Positions 1 through 10,028 of a DNA stretch of 42,879 nucleotides are shown here, one piece after another. The stretch lies in NCBI GenBank assembly GCA_003152595.1, contig PMAM01000345.1, positions 1 to 42,879 on the forward strand, given 5' to 3'. The notes under the pieces are model-generated. The model was not told where the DNA came from, did not search any database, and saw only the letters and a list, made by a program, of their open reading frames with translations. The stretch is from Acidobacterium sp. GTDB lineage: Bacteria; Acidobacteriota; Terriglobia; Terriglobales; Acidobacteriaceae. Every line of letters begins with the position of its first letter. Within the stretch, counting starts at the first letter, position 1. The position numbers and the translations under genes were made by a program.

Positions 1-2268
1 ATCCTCGGGATGCTCGAAACGAACTACGATGCCGGCATGGCTCGTCAGACGTGGTCCGAGGTCGAGTCGCTGGCAATCCAGAGGCGCCATTATCTACTGG
101 CATCGCGCGCGGTCGGAGAGCAGGGCATTGCAGCATTTTTGCTCGGCGACATCGCAACAGCGAGGAAAGATGTCGAAAAGGCGTGGCTCGTCGCGAAGAT
201 TGACGACCCCGCTGCTCACATCCGGTATGCCAGTATGTATGGCACAGGCCTGGTTGAGCTGCATAAGTACAAAGAGGCAATCGGCCCGCTTGATGAAGCG
301 ATCAAAGTTGCTGCCAAGACACGAAATGTGGCTTATCCCTCGATCGCCGTCAACGCAAAGATCGAGGCGCTCAGCGGTATCGGTCAAAATGACCAGGCGG
401 TGGCACTTGCCGCTGATGCAATGCAGAAGGTTGCCGCTCTACACTTGGCCGGTCATCTGTATGAGCTTTACCAGACACGGGCAAGCGTCTACGAAAAGAT
501 GAACAACTGGAACCAAGCGTTTTCAGATCTCAATCAGGCCGCTCTATATGCAAAGCAGCTCTCGTATTGGCGCGGTCTCACTGAGGCAGATGGACTGTTG
601 GCCGAAGCGTACCTGCACCAGAGAGCGCTGCAGTCAGCTTTGACGGCCATCGACGAAGCTATTGATGCAAACAAAAGAATTCCAGACGAGCTGTACTTCG
701 TACCGAAGAATTTGGCGATCAAGGCAGAGATTCTTGCGCAGCTCGGCAATGTAGAGGCGTCAGATGACCTCTACGAAAAAAGCGCGGACGTGCTCGATGC
801 GCTTCTGAGCAAGGTGCCGACGCCCTCAGTCGAGAGACAGCTTTTGGGCGATCTCAGCAGCGTGTACGCCGGATATTTCGCATCGCTAGGCAAACAGGGA
901 AGAATGACCGATGCTTTTCGCGTAATCGAGCGGGCGCGCGGTCGCGTGGAAGCGCAGGGCCTTTCGCATCATGAACTCGTGATGCCGCACCAGCCGACGG
1001 AGGCTGACTTGCAGTTGACGAAACTCAATCTGCAGTTGCTCGACACGGACGATCCTGCCAAGAGGTCTGGCATTCTCGACGAAATCTACTCCGCAGAACA
1101 GCGACTCACCGGCTCCGTCACCGAAAGCGTTCCAACTCCCATTTCTCTCACGACGCTACAGAAAGACTTGCACCCATCTGAGCTGTTCATCGAATACATT
1201 TTGGATGACCCGGTTTCTTATGTCCTTGCGGTGACAAGCACGACGGTTCATCGCTATGAATTGCCAGCAAGGGCTCAAATTGAACAGGACGCAACGCAGT
1301 ATCGATCCGAAATCGTCAAACAAAAGACCAACATTGCGCTGGCCGAAAGACTGTTTCAGGAATTGCTCGGTCGGATACCGGAATACAGGGAAAAACGTGG
1401 TTTGGTCGTCGTCCCTGACGGTAAGCTTCATCTTCTCCCGTTTTCGGCACTCGCAGATTCCGGGCATTACGTTTTGACATCTCATGTCGTGAGTGTGGCG
1501 CCCTCCGGGACGGTGCTCGACATGCTCCAGCGCCGAATCATTCATACGGTTCACGACGCTCTCCCATACGTGGGAGTGGCCGCGTGGATATCTACACCTC
1601 CGCCGACCACTCTACTTGCCACCATTCGCCGTGCCGTTTCTGGGCCAGAGAAACGAGAACTGGTCCCCCTGCCCGAGAGCCGCAACGAAGTGGAAACTAT
1701 CGCCACTGATCTTCCAAAGCCCAGCACCATTCTCCTCGGCGATCATGCGACGAAAACGGCCTTCTTGCAGCTTCCGCTCAAAGAATATCGGGTTATTCAC
1801 CTAGCCTTGCACGGATACGTCGACCCTGAGTTCCCGGATCGTTCAGCCCTCGTCTTCGCGCCTCGTTCCTCACCCGCGGATGACGGCTTGCTCCAAGTAC
1901 GGGATATTCGGACTCTGCCACTGAACACGGACCTCGTGACGCTTTCAGCGTGCGACACGGGGGTTGGCCCAGTCGGCGAAGAGGGCGTGGCAAACATCGT
2001 GAACGCGTTCATCGAAGCGGGAGCACAGAGTGTTGTTTCGACGCTTTGGGAAATGGAAGACCGTTCGACTGCGCAACTCATGATCGCGTTCTACAGGCAC
2101 CTTAGCCAGAGCGAAGGTAAGGCGGAAGCAATGCGCGAAGCGCAACTCGAGTTGCTGAAGTCTGGAGACCCGCCGTACTTTTGGGCCGGCTTCGAACTTG
2201 ATGGTGAACCAAACGCAACGCTCTTTACTGATTGGAAATCAACTCCCCTGATTAGGAGCGGTCAATGA
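1..2268 (+). CDS. TPR-CHAT domain caspase-like protease, 5' partial
   Basis: The frame is open from base 1; the first Met is at base 10, but the N-terminus already reads as mid-TPR helices, so the gene probably starts outside the window. Numbering from that Met, residues 1-330 are helical TPR-like repeats, followed by a linker and a C-terminal CHAT domain (about 385-740). The caspase-like dyad is visible: His601 in HLALHGY and Cys648 in TLSACDTG. CHAT proteins are clan CD cysteine peptidases in which the TPR part usually binds a partner or senses a trigger. No signal peptide is visible in the part seen, so a cytoplasmic location is likely. The stop overlaps the next gene (ATGA), which implies coupled translation with an S41 peptidase. 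The substrate is unknown. Family assignment is strong; physiological role is open. Confidence 0.9.
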   Translation: MLGMLETNYDAGMARQTWSEVESLAIQRRHYLLASRAVGEQGIAAFLLGDIATARKDVEKAWLVAKIDDPAAHIRYASMYGTGLVELHKYKEAIGPLDEAIKVAAKTRNVAYPSIAVNAKIEALSGIGQNDQAVALAADAMQKVAALHLAGHLYELYQTRASVYEKMNNWNQAFSDLNQAALYAKQLSYWRGLTEADGLLAEAYLHQRALQSALTAIDEAIDANKRIPDELYFVPKNLAIKAEILAQLGNVEASDDLYEKSADVLDALLSKVPTPSVERQLLGDLSSVYAGYFASLGKQGRMTDAFRVIERARGRVEAQGLSHHELVMPHQPTEADLQLTKLNLQLLDTDDPAKRSGILDEIYSAEQRLTGSVTESVPTPISLTTLQKDLHPSELFIEYILDDPVSYVLAVTSTTVHRYELPARAQIEQDATQYRSEIVKQKTNIALAERLFQELLGRIPEYREKRGLVVVPDGKLHLLPFSALADSGHYVLTSHVVSVAPSGTVLDMLQRRIIHTVHDALPYVGVAAWISTPPPTTLLATIRRAVSGPEKRELVPLPESRNEVETIATDLPKPSTILLGDHATKTAFLQLPLKEYRVIHLALHGYVDPEFPDRSALVFAPRSSPADDGLLQVRDIRTLPLNTDLVTLSACDTGVGPVGEEGVANIVNAFIEAGAQSVVSTLWEMEDRSTAQLMIAFYRHLSQSEGKAEAMREAQLELLKSGDPPYFWAGFELDGEPNATLFTDWKSTPLIRSGQ

Positions 2269-3566
2269 CAACGACTGTAGCCGCGGTTGCGCAAGTGCCG
2301 GTTGAACTCTCGGCTGAAGACAAGCACACCATTCTTCAAAATGTACTCTCGGTCCTGCGAAAACGGTTCTACTCGCCAGAAAGGCTGAACAGCGACTGGC
2401 TGGCGGCAGTGGACAGGCATCGGCCATCGATTGAATCTGCCTCCAGCGCCGACGCCTTCGAGCAGGCGGTGAGCGATCTCCTGGCGGAGTTGCACACCTC
2501 ACATCTGGGCTTCTTTCATCGAAACGCTCGCAGAGCATCGAGCCGCGCCGCACTCAGTGCCACCTACTTGGCGGACGACACGGATTATGGGAAGCGCTGG
2601 ATCTTCCAGGATGTCCACTCAGGCGGTGCGGCTGCAATTGCCGACATCGAGCCGGGCAACATCCTCCTCACCGTGGACGACCACGAAATCGTTCCCCCGG
2701 AGCACCCCGTCTTTCCGATGGGAAAGCAGACCAGAGTTGAACTCATCGACAATCAGGGGAAGCGGCGGAGCGTGATGGTCGATGTAGCTCGACCCAAAGG
2801 AAAGAAGCTCCATTTCATCGAACCGACCCTGGTAGAGGCCAGCCGGCTCGGAGATGGGCTCGGCTACCTGAAGATCGCCATGCTCCCCGGCATGGTTGGA
2901 GTTGTCGTCGCGAATCAGATAACGAGCGCGGTCCAATCTCTGGGGAGCGTCGATCGATTGATTATCGATCTCCGTGGGAATACCGGCGGTGGAGTTGGGG
3001 CGCTACGCGTGATGAGTCTCCTGATCTCAGAAAAAGTCCCTGTCGGTTTCGCTCTCGATAAGCGCCGCGCGAGTGCAAATCTCGAACAAGACAGACAAGG
3101 GTTCCCGCGGTTCTCACGGATTCCATCGAACACCAAGTTGCTCTGGCCCTTGGCCCTGCGATTTGCTCCAGCAATGCTCGCGAAAAAGCCAGTGGTGCTT
3201 GAAACTGAAGGTCTGGGACCTCAACCTTTCCACGGACGCGTTATGCTGCTGGTTGATCGGCACACAGGGAGTGCAGCGGAAATGATCGTCGCATTCGCAC
3301 GCGAGAACAACCTCGCAACGGTTGTAGGCGAACGGACGGCTGGCCGCCTCCTATCGGCCACATCCGTCAACGTGGGTAACGGATTCCGTCTTGCCTTACC
3401 AACCGGCGCATACCATACGTGGAAAGGCGCGATTCTCGAAGGAACGCCAATTGAGCCGGATCAATTCGCCGAATTCGATTGGCGCAGTCGGCGGGGCGGC
3501 TACGATCGACAACTCGACTACGCAATCGAATCGCTTCGACGGAAATCGACCGCCAGAGCCAGTTAA
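2265..3566 (+). CDS. S41 family (C-terminal processing-like) peptidase with PDZ-like domain
   Basis: This 433-residue protein overlaps the CHAT gene by 4 bp. An N-terminal helical part with LHTSHLGF (resembling the conserved LxDxHT segment of S41 enzymes) precedes a PDZ-like stretch (about 100-185) and the S41 core with LIIDLRGNTGGG and the nucleophile Ser336 in HTGSAAEMI. In CtpA/Prc enzymes the general-base Lys lies 25 residues after the Ser; here that position is Arg361 in GERTAGRLL. Either a tricorn/S41B-like Ser-His mechanism applies or activity is altered. No clear signal peptide is visible; the first residues are only mildly hydrophobic, so location is uncertain. Coupling to the CHAT protease suggests a two-protease module, which is an inference. 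The family is confident, the function unknown. Confidence 0.88.
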   Translation: MTTTVAAVAQVPVELSAEDKHTILQNVLSVLRKRFYSPERLNSDWLAAVDRHRPSIESASSADAFEQAVSDLLAELHTSHLGFFHRNARRASSRAALSATYLADDTDYGKRWIFQDVHSGGAAAIADIEPGNILLTVDDHEIVPPEHPVFPMGKQTRVELIDNQGKRRSVMVDVARPKGKKLHFIEPTLVEASRLGDGLGYLKIAMLPGMVGVVVANQITSAVQSLGSVDRLIIDLRGNTGGGVGALRVMSLLISEKVPVGFALDKRRASANLEQDRQGFPRFSRIPSNTKLLWPLALRFAPAMLAKKPVVLETEGLGPQPFHGRVMLLVDRHTGSAAEMIVAFARENNLATVVGERTAGRLLSATSVNVGNGFRLALPTGAYHTWKGAILEGTPIEPDQFAEFDWRSRRGGYDRQLDYAIESLRRKSTARAS

Positions 3567-3667
3567 GAGTTCAGGACTCTGCGCGTCCCGATTCCAAAGA
3601 AATGCCTGGATGAGTGACTCGGCGATTTGGCGCTCATTGAGAAACCATTTATCTGTAAGAGGACTTG

Positions 3668-5758
3668 ATGAGAAAACATACTCCTTTAGCGCACGGTCGT
3701 AAGCTCCGCCTCTTTGTCGCTTCGTTGCTCGCCCTTCTCCTCATCTCTGGTGTGGCCTCGCCTTCCGCCTCCGCGCAGAATGCGTCTGCGCACCCCAACT
3801 GGCCCGGCCCCGGACAGCTGTTTGTCGGCACCTGTTATCAGCCCGTAGATCGCTCGCCTGAGGAAATCGATCACGACATCGCCATCATGAAATACGCGGA
3901 CTTCAACGTCGTGCGCATGGGCGATCTGTCGTGGGACTCCTTCGAACCCCAGCAGGGCAGGTTCACATTCGAATGGTTCGACAAGATCATGGACAAGATG
4001 CAGGCTAACGGCATCCGGGTGATCCTCGATATTCCCGGAACCCCTGCTCCCATTTGGCTGCACCGCGCCTATCTTGGCGTCGATATCATCGCCCAGAGCG
4101 GTACGCGCCTTCCTCCGGCCGAGCGTTACATGGATGACATCAGCGATCCGGACTACGTGCGCGAGGTCAGCATGATGGCCGACGCGCTGACGAAGCGCTA
4201 CGCGCATCATCCCGCCGTCATCGCAGTGGGCTACGATAACGAGATCGGCAACGGCTACATGTCGTACTCTGAGGCCGACCGGCAGCGCTTCATCGCGTGG
4301 CTCAGGATGAAGTACGGAACTCCCGAGGCGCTCAACAAGGCCTGGGCGACGCAGCGCTGGTCGCGCCGCCTGAACAGCTTTGAGGACGTTGACCTGCCGC
4401 TCGCAGCCGGACCCGGGCCCTCCGAACGCTATTTTGATCTGCATCGCTTCTGGTCCGATGTAGCCATCGCGCGCCTGCGCGAACTCGACGCGATCCGCCA
4501 GCGCAACATGCCGAACATTCCATCGATCTCCAATCTATGGGACACCGCTTCGCGCCGCGGCTTCGACTATCTCTCGACTTACAAATCGTATGTCTCCTAC
4601 GGGGCCGAGGGCTTCTATCCTGCCGACCCGATCAGCGGAGCATTCGGCGCGCTGATGACTAAGGGCGACTTGCCCACTCCCATCTGGTTTAATGAGTTCA
4701 CCGCTGGCGGCGGTGGCTTTTACGGAACGCCCGGACGAAGCCGTATGTACGCCTACCTCGGCCTTGTGATGGGCGCACAGGGATTGCTCGTCTGGACCTT
4801 CAACAGTCATCTCGGCGGCGAGGAGCAGGCGCTTTTCGGCCCGCTCGATCACGACGGCACTCCCTCATGGAAGGTGGATGAGTTCGCGCGCATCGCCGAC
4901 GAGTTCAGACAACTGCAGAAGTACGGCTTCCCGCGCTACACGCATCCACAGGTCGCCATCGCATACTCTTTCGATTCCTTCATCGATTCGCACCCCAACG
5001 GTCCGTCGAACACCACGCTCCAATACTTCAGCCCTTCGTATACGGACCAGGTGCAGGGCGCATTTGAGCCCTTGTTCCGCGCCAACATCGACACCGCGAT
5101 CATCAACATCGGGCACGACAGCCTCAAGCCTTACCAGCTGGTTGTCGTTCCCGCCGACTACGTGATCGACGAGGCCAGCGCCAATGCCCTTCGCGCATAC
5201 GTGAGCAACGGTGGCACCGTGCTGATGACCGCGTTCTCCGCCAAGGTCGACGAGCACGGTCAGTGGTTCGACACGCCGCTGCCAGGACGCTTGCCCGATG
5301 TCTTCGGCCTGAGGACCAGCGCTTTCTACGATGTGGCCGCGCCGTTGGAATTCGACCTTGATGGCCATACTGTCAATAGCGGCGTTCGCCGCTATGAGGT
5401 GATCGAGCCCTCGACGGCCGAAGTCGTCTCGCGCTTCACCAACACCGCGGACCACACGCCCGCCATCACCATCAACCACTTCGGCAAGGGAGCGGCCATA
5501 TACCTAGCCACGGAGTCCAAAACATCTTCGATCAGCCCGGTATTGAACCATCTCTATGATATGACGGGCGTTCAACGCGGCCCGCAGACCCCTGAGGGAG
5601 TGTTTGCCCGCGTCGTGGATGGTCGGACGCTCTATGTGAACACCACCGGGGAGCAGAAGCGGGTCGCCATTGATGGAACAAAACGAGGGATTCTGACGAA
5701 TCGGGTTTACGCAAACGCCGTGGTTCTGGGTCCTCTCGAAGCGGATCTCGTTCAATGA
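3668..5758 (+). CDS. Secreted GH42 beta-galactosidase
   Basis: A 696-residue protein. I chose the ATG at 3668 over the in-frame TTG at 3665 because an AAGAGG Shine-Dalgarno lies 5 nt upstream of it. A classical signal peptide is present (KLRLF, then a leucine-rich core, ending SASA). The TIM-barrel catalytic domain covers about 45-420: the acid/base Glu192 is in YDNEIGNG and the nucleophile Glu343 in WFNEFT, both matching GH42. A trimerisation-like domain follows (about 430-620, with VVVPADYVID) and then a small C-terminal beta domain. GH42 enzymes release terminal galactose from galacto-oligosaccharides; export suggests periplasmic work on plant or microbial glycans. It stands alone on this strand after the protease pair and converges on the sigma/anti-sigma operon. 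Confidence 0.93.
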   Translation: MRKHTPLAHGRKLRLFVASLLALLLISGVASPSASAQNASAHPNWPGPGQLFVGTCYQPVDRSPEEIDHDIAIMKYADFNVVRMGDLSWDSFEPQQGRFTFEWFDKIMDKMQANGIRVILDIPGTPAPIWLHRAYLGVDIIAQSGTRLPPAERYMDDISDPDYVREVSMMADALTKRYAHHPAVIAVGYDNEIGNGYMSYSEADRQRFIAWLRMKYGTPEALNKAWATQRWSRRLNSFEDVDLPLAAGPGPSERYFDLHRFWSDVAIARLRELDAIRQRNMPNIPSISNLWDTASRRGFDYLSTYKSYVSYGAEGFYPADPISGAFGALMTKGDLPTPIWFNEFTAGGGGFYGTPGRSRMYAYLGLVMGAQGLLVWTFNSHLGGEEQALFGPLDHDGTPSWKVDEFARIADEFRQLQKYGFPRYTHPQVAIAYSFDSFIDSHPNGPSNTTLQYFSPSYTDQVQGAFEPLFRANIDTAIINIGHDSLKPYQLVVVPADYVIDEASANALRAYVSNGGTVLMTAFSAKVDEHGQWFDTPLPGRLPDVFGLRTSAFYDVAAPLEFDLDGHTVNSGVRRYEVIEPSTAEVVSRFTNTADHTPAITINHFGKGAAIYLATESKTSSISPVLNHLYDMTGVQRGPQTPEGVFARVVDGRTLYVNTTGEQKRVAIDGTKRGILTNRVYANAVVLGPLEADLVQ

Positions 5759-5839
5759 AGAGCGCACCGCGATGCTCGGTTCCGAACCGGCTTCGCTTCG
5801 CTTTAGGCAGTCCCCGCGTGACCTCATCCGGTTCTAAAC

Positions 5840-5863
5840 GAGCGCATCCAGGGCAATGCGCTC
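5840..5863. terminator. Hairpin between convergent genes
   Basis: A perfect 7-bp stem, GAGCGCA paired with TGCGCTC around a 10-nt loop, lies between the GH42 gene and the convergent anti-sigma-like gene. There is no run of T on either side, so intrinsic termination is possible but weakly supported. Confidence 0.35.
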
Positions 5864-5882
5864 ACTTACGCCACCGAATTGT

Positions 5883-6581
5883 TCACTTGATCTGAAGCGG
5901 ATAATAGTACGCGGCTTGATCCTGCTCGTGTGTGGTTGAGAGGAAGTATTGCCCGGCGCGAGCATTTCTCAGGTCGATGTCCGCCACAATCTGCTGCTGG
6001 CCGCCGTTTACCCCCGTGGAGGCGAGACCCTCAGCGACGGCGCCATTCCCGTTTTGATCACGAGTGATTGCCACCAAATATTGGCCGGGAGCGCTGTGAC
6101 GTGGCAACACAATCGTGAGCTTGATCAATGCGGCCGGCAACGAGACGGCTTGCAATTGGCCGGGCTGCTCTCCACGGACAGTGCCAGCATCCCAGAGGTT
6201 CACTGTTTGAGAGACCGCTAGAGTGTTGCCGACGGAAGGGGTTCTCTCCATTGCGTATCTGCCAACGACGAAAGCGATCGCGATGATTGCGCAGGCCGTA
6301 ACTGCCGCGGCAACCACCACTCTTTGACGGCGGGACCGCAGATCTTCTCGAAGAGCAAGAAGCCTGTTCATGCAAGTGGGGCAGCTTGCCGCGTGATCGA
6401 TCCGTGGGTCGGAAAGTGCGATTTGGGGGGATCTGCGCGCTAGATCCCGCAGAAAAGCGTTGTCAGGGCATGGCCCTGACGGAGTCGTTTCCCCTGCGAG
6501 TACGCGTCGCTGATGCTGCTGCGCAATCCATTTCTCAAAACGGTCCTCTGCGTTTGAGGACCGACGCCAGCTTAATCGCAT
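5883..6581 (-). CDS. Zinc-finger anti-sigma-like single-pass membrane protein
   Basis: A 232-residue protein. The N-terminal cytoplasmic part carries HAASCPTCMNRL, a His-x3-Cys-x2-Cys pattern typical of zf-HC2 anti-sigma factors (about residues 62-72). One transmembrane helix follows (about 89-107, VVVAAAVTACAIIAIAFVV), then an outside beta-rich domain with no recognised name. Its start overlaps the upstream sigma-like gene by 10 bp, the usual arrangement for a sigma/anti-sigma pair. The expected role is to hold the sigma factor at the membrane until an envelope signal arrives. The target regulon cannot be read from the sequence. The partner assignment rests on motif plus gene order. Confidence 0.72.
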   Translation of the reverse strand: MRLSWRRSSNAEDRFEKWIAQQHQRRVLAGETTPSGPCPDNAFLRDLARRSPQIALSDPRIDHAASCPTCMNRLLALREDLRSRRQRVVVAAAVTACAIIAIAFVVGRYAMERTPSVGNTLAVSQTVNLWDAGTVRGEQPGQLQAVSLPAALIKLTIVLPRHSAPGQYLVAITRDQNGNGAVAEGLASTGVNGGQQQIVADIDLRNARAGQYFLSTTHEQDQAAYYYPLQIK

Positions 6582-7141
6582 TTCAGGGAATCTCCGGGTC
6601 GGGACAGATTCCGCAGCAGCGACCCCAACTCACGGAAGTATGCCTTGCGGACGTCTGAGTAGTCCATCTTCAAGTCCCGCCCAATTTCTCTCCAGGAATA
6701 TCCGTGCCAGCGCCGATTGACGATCCCTTGCGCGAACGGCGACAGTCTGGCGAAGATCTCGCTCGCGTAGATGTGCTGCTCGATGTCCGGCTGACATGCG
6801 CACATCGCTTCGAAATCTGTAGCCAAACCATTCGGGTATTCGCGCCTTTGTCTGCGCGCTAGGTATTGGGCCTGACGGCGAATCTCGCTCTTAACGCGAG
6901 CGCTCACCTTGACCAAAGTCACACTGGGATGACGGGCGATGTATTCGGTCGTGTTTTGAATCGCGTGGTCCATCAGATCGTAGGCAGCGTCGCGATTATT
7001 CAAGAATGTCCAGGCGCACAGCAGAGCGTACGGCCATGCTGCATTAGCAGCGGCCTCCAATATCTGATCAGAAGCGGGGTGTCCGGTCGTGCAGGCCCAG
7101 CTCCATGTCAGTTCTTGCCAACTGCGACCCTTTGGCGGCAT
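6572..7141 (-). CDS. Atypical sigma-70-like RNA polymerase factor
   Basis: About 189 residues from the ATG at 7141; the open frame extends to 7270, but the extra 43 residues look non-coding and a TATACT box (7186-7191) lies inside them. The middle part (DAAYDLMDHAIQNTTEY) resembles a weak sigma region 2. The C-terminal segment, with RLSPFAQGIV and YSWREIGRDLKMDYSDVRKAY, reads as a region 4 helix-turn-helix. The next gene overlaps by 10 bp and encodes a zinc-finger membrane protein, supporting a sigma/anti-sigma pair. The sequence is divergent from standard ECF sigmas; it could instead be a sigma-derived regulator. The start choice is moderately secure. Confidence 0.62.
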   Translation of the reverse strand: MPPKGRSWQELTWSWACTTGHPASDQILEAAANAAWPYALLCAWTFLNNRDAAYDLMDHAIQNTTEYIARHPSVTLVKVSARVKSEIRRQAQYLARRQRREYPNGLATDFEAMCACQPDIEQHIYASEIFARLSPFAQGIVNRRWHGYSWREIGRDLKMDYSDVRKAYFRELGSLLRNLSRPGDSLKCD

Positions 7142-7185
7142 TCGCGAGCATCTGCCCGGAGGGGGAGGAACCACCAGGTACCCGA

Positions 7186-7191
7186 AGTATA
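7186..7191 (-). promoter_or_regulatory. Candidate -10 box for the sigma/anti-sigma operon
   Basis: TATACT on the minus strand lies 44 nt before the preferred ATG at 7141. The -35 region 17 nt further upstream is only a T-rich stretch, so an ECF-type or activator-dependent promoter is also possible. Confidence 0.3.
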
Positions 7192-7321
7192 GCCAGCTTT
7201 CCGCAAAAAAAAGATGTAATTCAGCCCCCACAAACTGCCTTCTCAAATGCCTGTAGTAATTGCGGGACACCGAGCCAGGTCAGATGGAAGTTAGGGCACG
7301 GAAAAACCAACAGACTAGGGT

Positions 7322-7786
7322 GTGTTCGCAGTGCAGCGCACAACGACATTCCGCTCAAGGCGAGATTTCGCTCGGGGAGACCACCGGGGCATTCCCAAAC
7401 CCGGTGTCGGGCGCATCCGACTGCCTGTCCCGCCAGCCACGTCGCCGACCGCAGCAGAGATCACGTATGGGCCAATCCTCAGTGCCGATGAGCCGGCCAT
7501 TCGATCCGCCGTCAAACTTCTTCAAGGAAAGTGGAAAATTGCGATTCTCCGCCAGCTCCAGAATGGCTCCGTCCGGCCGGGTGAACTAAAGAGGCGCCTG
7601 TCGCCGATCTCCAAAAAGGTGCTGAATCAGCATCTCCACCGCATGGAAAAGGACGGGCTGATCGTTCGTTCAGACCTCAGCAGGAGTGTCCCGCACGTGG
7701 AGTATTCCTTGACGAGTCCGCAGGGCTTCGCCACGCTCAATTTGCTCAGTGTGATCGTTCAATGGGGCAGGCAAACCTTTGATTGA
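7322..7786 (+). CDS. HxlR-family winged-helix transcriptional regulator
   Basis: A 154-residue protein with a GTG start (7322, or GTG 7331). The HxlR signature is clear in the C-terminal two thirds: LLQGKWKIAILRQL, GELKRRLSPISKKVLNQHL and LHRMEKDGLIVR form the helix-turn-helix and wing. The first 45 residues are low-complexity and may not all be translated; no ATG occurs there. HxlR proteins usually carry an N-terminal redox- or aldehyde-sensing Cys just before the helix-turn-helix; none is visible, since the corresponding segment reads ITYGPILSADEPAI. It is divergent from the sigma/anti-sigma operon, so its own promoter lies in 7142-7321. The regulated genes are unknown. Confidence 0.8.
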   Translation: MFAVQRTTTFRSRRDFARGDHRGIPKPGVGRIRLPVPPATSPTAAEITYGPILSADEPAIRSAVKLLQGKWKIAILRQLQNGSVRPGELKRRLSPISKKVLNQHLHRMEKDGLIVRSDLSRSVPHVEYSLTSPQGFATLNLLSVIVQWGRQTFD

Positions 7787-7843
7787 ATCGGAACCGTGCA
7801 CCGACTCAGGAGTGACCATGCCCACCGTGTATTTCGTATCGGC

Positions 7844-8038
7844 CTATTTCGCGGGTTTCGGCGCAGGGGTCGGACGAGTCGCGGCTTGCGTCGTCGGGTG
7901 CTGCTGCCAGTTTCCGGTGCTCACAGCAAAGGGATCTTTTCCGTGCATCAAAGCAGACCCGAAATAGCTCACGAATATGAGGGTGCCCAGCAATCCCAGT
8001 ACGATTGCGACGGGCTTCCAGGGGACGAGGATGATCAT
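7844..8038 (-). CDS. Small single-helix membrane protein
   Basis: 64 residues. The start has a GGAG Shine-Dalgarno 8 nt upstream. Residues 7-27 (WKPVAIVLGLLGTLIFVSYFG) form one transmembrane helix; the tail is rich in Pro, Thr and Ala (TRPTPAPKPAK). No family is recognised. It is convergent with the HxlR gene. The ribosome-binding site and the clean amphipathic layout favour a real gene over a chance frame. Confidence 0.55.
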   Translation of the reverse strand: MIILVPWKPVAIVLGLLGTLIFVSYFGSALMHGKDPFAVSTGNWQQHPTTQAATRPTPAPKPAK

Positions 8039-8494
8039 GGCGCTACTCCGTGGAAGAAGGGCAACTTGCGACTTTAGTCAATCTTATCGCCGAATCGGTT
8101 GAAGCAACCGCCAAAAGCACCGGCTTCAGCGAGCAAAGGAATTGCTATCGGGTTACGCGGTAGAGTCGCATGCAGCGTGCGAGGAAGCCGAGCGGGCGTT
8201 AGGAAGCGGGTGCTGAGCCCAGAGGGCCGCCAGCGGATCGCCGAGGATCCAAAAAAAGTTGGGCAGCCCAGAGTGGGCTGCGAAATAGCGGCTCGGCCGC
8301 GGGAGGAGTATTCGAACCGTTCTGTCCACGACCAGGTTTCCAGAAACGGTTGGACCAGCGGTTACCGGCCGTTGGCCGAATTGTCTCTCATCACAACTTC
8401 GCCGAATTTTCCGCCGAATTGTGCGCCACAGAGACTCCGATCGTTCCTATTCGCTCCTCTGTACTCCATTGAAAACATGTGTACTCCAAGCCTA
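8039..8494. other. Intergenic region left of the attachment site
   Basis: No convincing gene. The stretch contains several copies of a GCCGAATT-type word (near 8090, 8377, 8401 and 8414) and two TGTACTCCA repeats just before the tRNA fragment. It may hold integrase or excisionase arm sites, or be a scar of older integration. Confidence 0.4.
8460..8488 (+). repeat. Pair of 9-bp direct repeats beside the attachment site
   Basis: TGTACTCCA occurs at 8460-8468 and 8480-8488, a spacing of 20 bp, i.e. about two helical turns. They sit directly before the tRNA-Asn fragment, at the place where the tRNA 5' half should be. Tyrosine integrases often use short direct repeats as arm-type binding sites; that role is an inference. 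Confidence 0.4.
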
Positions 8495-9799
<1,305 letters not shown>

Positions 9800-10028
9800 C
9801 TTCCGCCCTCGTGGGTACCCGTGTGATGAGGAGCGAGAGGATTGACGGCAACGTTATGATGCCGAACACCTTCATGCGCGCCTTGAAGGCACCCGGAATG
9901 GGTACTTTGCGGCCCTTTTCGCTTGGGCGATTTCCTTCTTTGTGGGCGGGTCTTACCCATGATCTAAGGCAGGGAATCATGGCTGCCGCCCGAGCGGTTC
10001 CCGAGAGTACAGGTCAGGCGTGGAAGGG

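Noticed and set aside
3686..4444. 252-codon minus-strand frame inside the GH42 gene.
   Set aside because: The opposite strand encodes a catalytic GH42 domain with both active-site Glu residues.
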